DNA of 11,835 nt. It comes from Hamiltosporidium magnivora (Eukaryota > Microsporidia > Dubosqiidae). Every line of letters starts with the position of its first letter. Position 1 is the first letter of the stretch. Shown piece by piece: positions 6,692 to 11,835 of the stretch. The notes beneath the pieces are model-generated. The model saw only the letters and a program-made list of their open reading frames with translations. It did not search any database and was not told where the DNA came from. The stretch lies in contig PITI01000481.1 in the NCBI GenBank assembly GCA_004325065.1, positions 1 through 11,835 on the forward strand, in the 5' to 3' direction. The position numbers were made by a program, and so were the translations under genes.

Positions 6692-7015
6692 ATTTATTTG
6701 TAATAAAAAGTTGTGATGTTTAGTCATGTATGAGATATAATTTTGTAGTACCCATTGAGGAATTCTAAATTTATTTGTAATGGAAAGAATGTGATATTAA
6801 AAGAGTAAAATATAATTAGTTAGTACTTATTGATGAAATATAAACTTGATTTGTAATAGAAAGGAAGTTGTGTTAGAAGAGTTGAATTCATAATTTTGTA
6901 GTACTCATCTATGAATTGTAAAATTTATTTGTATTTAAATTTTTTATATGAATAGACAAAATATTTATCACTAAAGCTTGATGAATTAAAAAATTTATTT
7001 GTAATAAAAACATCT
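6692..7015. repeat. Diverged ~77-bp tandem repeat, five copies
   Basis: The anchor (A)TTTATTTGTAAT recurs, with its TTTG at 6697, 6774, 6850, 6928 and 6998, giving periods of 77, 76, 78 and 70. Between anchors the same order of blocks appears: GAAAG/AAAAGTTGTG, then ATAATTTTGTAGTAC or ATTAGTTAGTACTTAT, then TGA-GAAT(T)-TA. Copies 1 to 3 are most alike. This is upstream of enolase and has no coding potential. Confidence 0.75.
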
Positions 7016-7269
7016 TTTATAACAAATTTTAAAGAATATAATATAATAAATAATTCTTTCCTCTATTTTTCTTTAATTAGGAATATTAATTACAATTTAT
7101 ATATCAAAAAATACCTTTTTTGGAAAATTTGTTATACCAGAAAATATTAAAATTATTGGTATTTGTTGTTATCTAAAATGACCTGCTCAGTCGAAATATT
7201 CAATCAAATTTTAACTTTTTAAAATGATTCGTTTGTAGAAATATAAATATAGAATACAACAATTAGAAT
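7016..7269. other. AT-rich spacer, nothing recognised
   Basis: This spacer is AT-rich with short stop-filled frames. No repeat, RNA gene or regulatory motif stands out. Confidence 0.5.
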
Positions 7270-7389
7270 ATGAAAGGCAATTTTGATAAGTTTTTTAAGG
7301 AAAAGGAGTGTTTTTGGACAGAAACTAAATGCGTGGTGTTTGTTGTCTTTCATCTTATTGTAAGACTGTATTATGTTTACAGTTTTTAA
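7270..7389 (+). CDS. Possible 39-residue small membrane peptide
   Basis: An ATG-started frame gives a lysine/glutamate-rich beginning (MKGNFDKFFKEKE) followed by a hydrophobic segment (VVFVVFHLIVRLYYVYSF), ending with TAA at 7387-7389. Codon use is less extreme than the surrounding AT-rich DNA. However, there is no CCC/GGG motif before the ATG, no recognised family, and a frame of this length can arise by chance in 4 kb. It is listed as a candidate only. Confidence 0.15.
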   Translation: MKGNFDKFFKEKECFWTETKCVVFVVFHLIVRLYYVYSF

Positions 7390-8340
7390 CTATAAAAACC
7401 TTTTTATGATTCTATTTCTTTAACGGTTTCATTTCTATTTTGTTTTCTTGTTTTTGCTTGATGGTTTTGTTTCTAGATTTCAGGTTTTCTTAAAAGTTTT
7501 GTCGCAATATTGCAGTTTTTAATAATAAAACAGTTACTTGTATTAAAATATATTTTGAAAGAAATTTTAATCTTTGGTTAAATTTTAATCATTTGTAAAC
7601 CATTGCTTTCATCCAAAATATTCTATTATAGTGTAAGATGGTAGTTAAAGATTAGAGAAAAATATATGAAAACTTAAAAAAAAATTGAACTCAAAAATTT
7701 ATTTATAAAAATAATCATAATGTAATATTTATAATTATATTTCTTATCTATTAAAAAAATATCAAAGTAATAAGTAAATATATTTAGTTATAGCTTAACA
7801 AAGACTCTTTATTTATAAGTATCGGATTCAAAAGATTGATATCCAAATCAATAAAAATTATATTTGAAGATAATTTCATCAAAGTATTTCAATAGTAAAG
7901 ATATAGTAGATCTAATTATTAAATTATATTTATAAATAATTCTTAGAAGTATTCTTACTTAAAGAAGAAAAAATAATTAATTTGTTTGGTATTGGATTTT
8001 AGTGTAATTATTCTTTATAGCTACCGTTTATTGTTGTAAAATAAGTATTATCTTCAGTAAATATGCATCGGACTCAATTAATTTTACAAAATATTATCTT
8101 AAACTTAATGGAAGGAATAAATGAACTTTTAGATGTTCTTTATAGTGTTATCTTGTTATTATTAAATAGATATATTTATCAGATTTATAAATTTATTATC
8201 TAATACATCATGTGTGTTTGGTTATTTATTCTAAAAATTTAAGATGATTTATTCTTTAAACAGAGGTATGAATTTACATCATATTTAATAAATAGTTAAT
8301 TTAAAACTTATCAGATATTTCTTATAGAACTTTGGAATAA
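7390..8340. other. Long AT-rich intergenic stretch, nothing recognised
   Basis: All six frames are broken by frequent stops. There are T-rich tracts near 7400-7500 (plus strand) and A/T runs after 7670. I see no tRNA-like T-arm, repeat array or motif. Confidence 0.5.
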
Positions 8341-9090
8341 GTCTATTATTTTTCATACCTTAATGTATCATGGTTTACATTGATAGCATGATTCCAGTGC
8401 ACTATAGTACTTTTACCTATCAAAACCTCAATGATTTTCATCAAAGATATATATGGTCAAATAAATGAGCGAAGCATTACCCGGGAAACGGTCTAAATTG
8501 GTTGTATTAAGTGCGATTGCATGTCAATCCCTCTAGACTTCTCTAAGAGCAGCAACATTCCCACTTACTGCATATATTCTGAACTACAGAGATTTCCAGC
8601 TGTGATATATATTGGCGAGTTATATGAGATATAACTAGATGATGCATGTCATGCTATCAGATTACCTGCAACTTAACCTTTCTGGTTTTTTAGTGTATGT
8701 TCCTGTAACTTCCGAGAAAATAAATCTTCTAACCGGGTAGCCAGTGCTTTGACATGGCAATTACATCAAGGTCTGCTAATAATTACAATCTACTTACATA
8801 AAAAACTATAAAGTGCGTTATAAGAAAAAGTTCCATTATATTGCAGGTCATATCTTACTGTTACAAATGTTGATTGCAGTCGAATTCAATCTAGTCTTTA
8901 TTCCACCAAAGAACAAAAAGAAAGATTTTTCACACATATTTCGTCTTATAATTGCCAAGAAGAAACTTTTACAAATGTTTATGTTCTCTATCTTCATTTT
9001 AACCATGCAAACGTAAAAATCATACGTACACAGTCAATAATGGTTGTATTAATAATGTGTAGAGTATATCGTAAAATACATAAAATATAA
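8341..9090 (+). pseudogene. Probable decayed coding sequence of unknown origin in a GC-richer patch
   Basis: This patch is visibly less AT-rich than both flanks and one plus-strand frame is unusually open. There are seven stops in about 250 codons: TGA at 8389, then TAA at 8494, 8632, 8674, 8809, 8821 and 9088. The final run of 88 codons (8824-9087) reads like ordinary protein, for example VPLYCRSYLTVTNVDC and KEQKERFFTHISSYNCQEE. Upstream pieces in the same frame include LDFSKSSNIPTYCIY and SNRVASALTWQLHQGLL. There is no ATG near the start of the open run. I do not recognise the family; a dead transposable element or a dead host-like gene are both possible. Other frames are also fairly open because of the base composition, so the strand and frame are uncertain. 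A different plus frame (8813-9016) is open too, but starts only with GTG. Confidence 0.35.
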
Positions 9091-10142
9091 CTATACTGCT
9101 AGAAAGAAGGTGTAAGAATACAGTAGCAGTTATAAGAACACGAAATAATGGTTATATATAGCATTTTTGATCGTAAATTACTTTCGATTACTAAAAAAGG
9201 ATACTTTGAAGTAAAAATTTAAAATTCCGATAGCTCTTAGATTTCATAGTGGCTTAAACTCAGTTTATTTTAATTTTTCTAAGAAAATGACAAATTAATA
9301 TAAAATCTAATCAAAACAGGTCTTTTTACTTTTAATATTTTAAAAATTTATTGCTATATTCTATTTTTATATGTAATTAAATATTTTCTTGGTTGTAATC
9401 AACCAAATTTTAATACGAATGTTCATTGAAATACATAAAACAGATGTGAAAACATAAATCTGTATTTTTCTATCGCAAAAGATAAAATGATTCGTAAAAT
9501 ATAAAATTACAACATAAAACTCGAAATTGGTATTCAAACTTTAAAACTTACAACAAATAGTTTGAACATATAACCAAGATATTATAGCTTGGATAAAATG
9601 TAATATAATGCTGTTTCTTCTTAGAGTTATAATAAAAATGAAAAATACCCGTACAGTGTTTAATTATACCTTTTTATAATATTTAAGTTATATTTTAGAA
9701 AAATATCAAATATTACTTTTTGATTTAAATTTATTTTTATAAAATCTATGCATCATAGATATCAGACTTTTACTGAAGAGAAAGAATCATTTTCTAATTC
9801 AATAATACTTTTTAGATAAATATAGCAAACACTTATTTTTTACCGTATATTTACTACTCAAATATAAAGTAAATCTATAAAAATTTGAATTTAAATTAAA
9901 TCAGAAAGTTTGAATGTAACAGTATTTGAGATTTGAAAAAAAAATCATCTGTAATTAATCTAAAATTTTATATCTTTTTTAATTAATTAATTAAATTAAA
10001 AATATCAAACCGATAATTTAATTTAACTGATTTATCTTTTTATAATTATTTAAAATTGTTCTTAGACCTTCTGATTTCTAGATAGAAAGATATTTATCTC
10101 TCAGATATTTTACTAGAATATTCTTAAGCCTTTTACTTACTT
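9091..10142. other. Long AT-rich intergenic stretch, nothing recognised
   Basis: Stops fill all frames. A TTAATTAATTAATTAAATTAA low-complexity run lies near 9979-9999. A short perfect hairpin (TTGGTTG-TAAT-CAACCAA) is at 9389-9406. There is nothing to support a gene. Confidence 0.5.
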
Positions 10143-10297
10143 AGAAAATTACATATAAATTACTTATAAAATAACTTTTAAACTACCTATAGAATTACTC
10201 TTAATATTACTTGAATAATTACTCCTAGAATTACTCTTAGAATTACTCATAGAATTACTGATAAAAACACTTGTATAATTACTCATTAATTACTCTT
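10143..10297. repeat. 12-bp tandem array, consensus AGAATTACTCTT, about 13 units
   Basis: Successive 12-base units run from 10143. The best copies are at 10191, 10227, 10239 and 10251 (AGAATTACTCTT, AGAATTACTCTT, AGAATTACTCAT and AGAATTACTGAT). More diverged units lie on both sides, and the last unit is 11 bases. Because 12 is a multiple of three, the minus strand stays open as an SNSK-like repeat of about 41 codons. That frame is best explained by the array, not by selection for a protein. Confidence 0.8.
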
Positions 10298-10751
10298 AGA
10301 ATGATATTCCTTGATTGAACACTTTATTAAATATTTTATTAAATATTTCTTGATTAGATTTGATCTATATATGTTTCAAATTGATAAAGATTATTTTTGA
10401 TAGAAAAAAAAGATTAAAAATAATATTTCTTGATAAAAATATCAGTTAAAATATTTTTTGTTTCTTAAAAATAAAAATTATATATTTTAAGTTGTCTTAC
10501 TCCAGATAAAAAAAACTGATTTGAATATAAATTATTTTGTTTGAGTTTGTACTAAGAACACACCTACTAATAATATATAACTATGAATATAATGGTATTT
10601 AAAGAATATATTTTTGTAAAATATATCAATAGATAAGAAAAAATTGAAATTTTTTCTATTTCTATATTAAATGATTGATTAAACTTTTTAATATTATTTA
10701 AAGATAAATTACTTTTATGAATAAAAAGGTAAATATATATAATAAAATATA
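10298..10751. other. AT-rich 5' flank of the hypothetical gene
   Basis: This flank is extremely AT-rich, with short direct repeats such as ATTTTATTAAATATTTTATT near 10328-10350. There is no clear promoter motif except the GGG at the start codon itself. Confidence 0.4.
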
Positions 10752-10759
10752 ATGGAGAA

Positions 10760-10762
10760 GGG
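10760..10762 (+). promoter_or_regulatory. GGG-like start motif selecting the second ATG
   Basis: GGGT directly precedes the ATG at 10764. The four-codon-earlier ATG at 10752 has no such motif upstream. By the rule followed by the other genes in the window, 10764 is the likelier start. Confidence 0.5.
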
Positions 10763-10763
10763 T

Positions 10764-11789
10764 ATGTATCTAGTTTATATATTGATTTTCAAATATATGT
10801 ATATCTCTGCTAGTTCTAATAGCTCAGATCATATATATTCAAATATATATGAAACTATACCGTATGATCAGATTATTTCAAGCATGTATGTGTTTAGTGA
10901 TAGATTAAATAATTTGAGGGAAAACGATTTTCTTTTAGAATTTATTTCTTTCAATATGGCAGCCAATTTAGTGTTCTGCGGGGCACAAAGCCAGATGGTA
11001 AGTAGAAAGAAAAACCGAATTTATGAATTCTTGAAACAAAATAGCTTATCTGGTCTTAATATGAAAAGAAATCATGATATTTTTACAAAATATCAGATAT
11101 ACAGATCACATCTGAACAATAAGTTATTATCGATTGAGTATTTAGTAATATTAAGATTAAAATTTAAAATAGAAAAAATACTTAAACGAGACTTTCGCAA
11201 TGAAATAAAAGAATTTACAAAAAATATTTTTTTATTGAATCCTGGTATTACAAATATTATAAAAGAAAGGTTTAAAAGCAAAATTAAGTATTTAAACTCC
11301 GTATCACAGAATATTTCGCAAATTTTTTTACAAAAAAATTTTCAAAATTGTAAGATGACCAAATATTTTAAAGATTTTGATATTTCGTTTTGTGACATAA
11401 ATTCGTATTCAGCAATACCGTATTTAGACGTTTTATCTACAGGTATATACCTTTCATATAATCTAAAAACCACCCAAACTATATTTTTATACAATCTTAA
11501 TGACAAAATATTTCAAACTTTATATAATAATTTCTTAGATATTGAAATCATACGTAAATCTATAAAAGTAATAATTAAAATGATTTATGATACCAAAATA
11601 GAAACAGAAGATATAAATGAAATTTTAAAATCTGATTTTAATTTAAAATTTTATCAAATTTATAAAAAAACATTTAAAAATTTAGAATCAGCATATATGA
11701 ATGTTCTTATTAAAAATATTTTGAATAAAAAAATTTTATCAAATATTTTAAACAGATTTATTAGAGAATTAAAAGAAAAAACAATATAA
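10764..11789 (+). CDS. Hypothetical protein with probable N-terminal signal peptide or anchor
   Basis: I do not recognise this protein (341 residues from the chosen start, 345 if the upstream ATG at 10752 is used). From the chosen Met it begins MYLVYILIFKYMYISASSNS, a short hydrophobic core followed by a small-residue, serine-rich region that resembles a signal peptide cleavage area. The rest is rich in Ile, Lys, Asn, Phe and Tyr, with predicted mainly helical, charged segments. Only three cysteines are present, and no metal, nucleotide-binding or enzyme motif is seen. Codons are more AT-biased than those of enolase or AOX, consistent with a fast-evolving lineage-specific gene. Its length without a stop in such AT-rich DNA argues that it is real. 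The stop is TAA, followed by AATAAA at 11823-11828. Secretion into the host cell or spore wall is a possibility only. Confidence 0.75.
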   Translation: MYLVYILIFKYMYISASSNSSDHIYSNIYETIPYDQIISSMYVFSDRLNNLRENDFLLEFISFNMAANLVFCGAQSQMVSRKKNRIYEFLKQNSLSGLNMKRNHDIFTKYQIYRSHLNNKLLSIEYLVILRLKFKIEKILKRDFRNEIKEFTKNIFLLNPGITNIIKERFKSKIKYLNSVSQNISQIFLQKNFQNCKMTKYFKDFDISFCDINSYSAIPYLDVLSTGIYLSYNLKTTQTIFLYNLNDKIFQTLYNNFLDIEIIRKSIKVIIKMIYDTKIETEDINEILKSDFNLKFYQIYKKTFKNLESAYMNVLIKNILNKKILSNILNRFIRELKEKTI

Positions 11790-11822
11790 ATTTAAAGAGA
11801 AAATATAATATTTTTAAAATTA

Positions 11823-11828
11823 AATAAA
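11823..11828 (+). terminator. Possible AATAAA polyadenylation signal
   Basis: AATAAA lies 34 bases past the stop codon of the hypothetical gene, a normal distance. In DNA this AT-rich the hexamer is expected often by chance, so the call is weak. Confidence 0.25.
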
Positions 11829-11835
11829 ATATTGG

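Noticed and set aside
8460..8560. Possible tRNA in the GC-richer patch
   Set aside because: No T-arm consensus (GTTCRA) or cloverleaf pairing was found by eye on either strand.
8813..9016. 67-codon plus-strand frame
   Set aside because: It begins with GTG, has no start motif or recognised content, and overlaps in another frame the longer open run at 8824-9087. Treated as a by-product of higher GC.
9389..9406. Short perfect hairpin TTGGTTG-TAAT-CAACCAA
   Set aside because: A 7-bp stem alone in AT-rich DNA is not enough to call a terminator or RNA gene.
10160..10289. About 41-codon minus-strand SNS-rich frame
   Set aside because: It is explained entirely by the 12-bp array; nothing else suggests translation.
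1..11835. Bacterial origin of the window
   Set aside because: AOX with a targeting-type N-terminus, eukaryotic-type enolase, lack of ribosome binding sites and the REL-type retrotransposon all point to a eukaryote.

Overview
The window reads as nuclear DNA from a microsporidian (a fungus-related intracellular parasite) with a very AT-rich, repeat-laden genome. Four things support this. (1) There are compact intron-less genes for a eukaryotic enolase, a mitochondrial-type alternative oxidase (AOX) and an ALR/MNR2-like CorA cation transporter. (2) All four intact genes have a run of C or G within about 10 bases of the start codon, the CCC-/GGG-like start motif known from microsporidia. (3) The left end carries a decayed non-LTR retrotransposon with a restriction-like endonuclease. 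(4) Non-coding DNA is extremely AT-rich. I cannot fix the genus; an AT-rich, transposon-rich lineage such as Hamiltosporidium or its relatives would fit.

Layout. Positions 1-980 (minus strand) hold the broken 3' part of the retrotransposon. Positions 1311-1560 are a diverged tandem repeat that runs into the 3' end of the transporter gene (1530-2912, minus). Positions 2940-3690 are a G-skewed repeat region, ending in a 30-bp array. AOX (3687-4772, minus) follows; its N-terminal region carries six in-frame copies of a 13-residue repeat. Between AOX and enolase lie an 11-bp purine array (4913-5032), an abrupt switch from G-only to C-only strand composition, and a second cluster of the same AACACCCCTTT motif found in the AOX coding repeats. 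Enolase is at 5302-6588 (minus). A gene-poor 4.2 kb stretch follows, containing a ~77-bp repeat (6692-7015), a 0.75 kb patch of higher GC that looks like a decayed reading frame (8341-9090), and a 12-bp array (10143-10297). A lineage-specific hypothetical protein gene with a likely signal peptide (10764-11789, plus) closes the window.

How the genes work together. Enolase is a glycolytic enzyme. In microsporidia that keep it, AOX is the mitosomal terminal oxidase thought to re-oxidise the reducing equivalents of glycolysis through a ubiquinol shuttle. The two are functionally linked, although nothing in the sequence shows co-transcription. The transporter would supply Mg2+, which enolase and kinases need. 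The most unusual feature is a G/C-rich minisatellite motif shared between the intergenic DNA on both sides of AOX and the AOX coding sequence itself.
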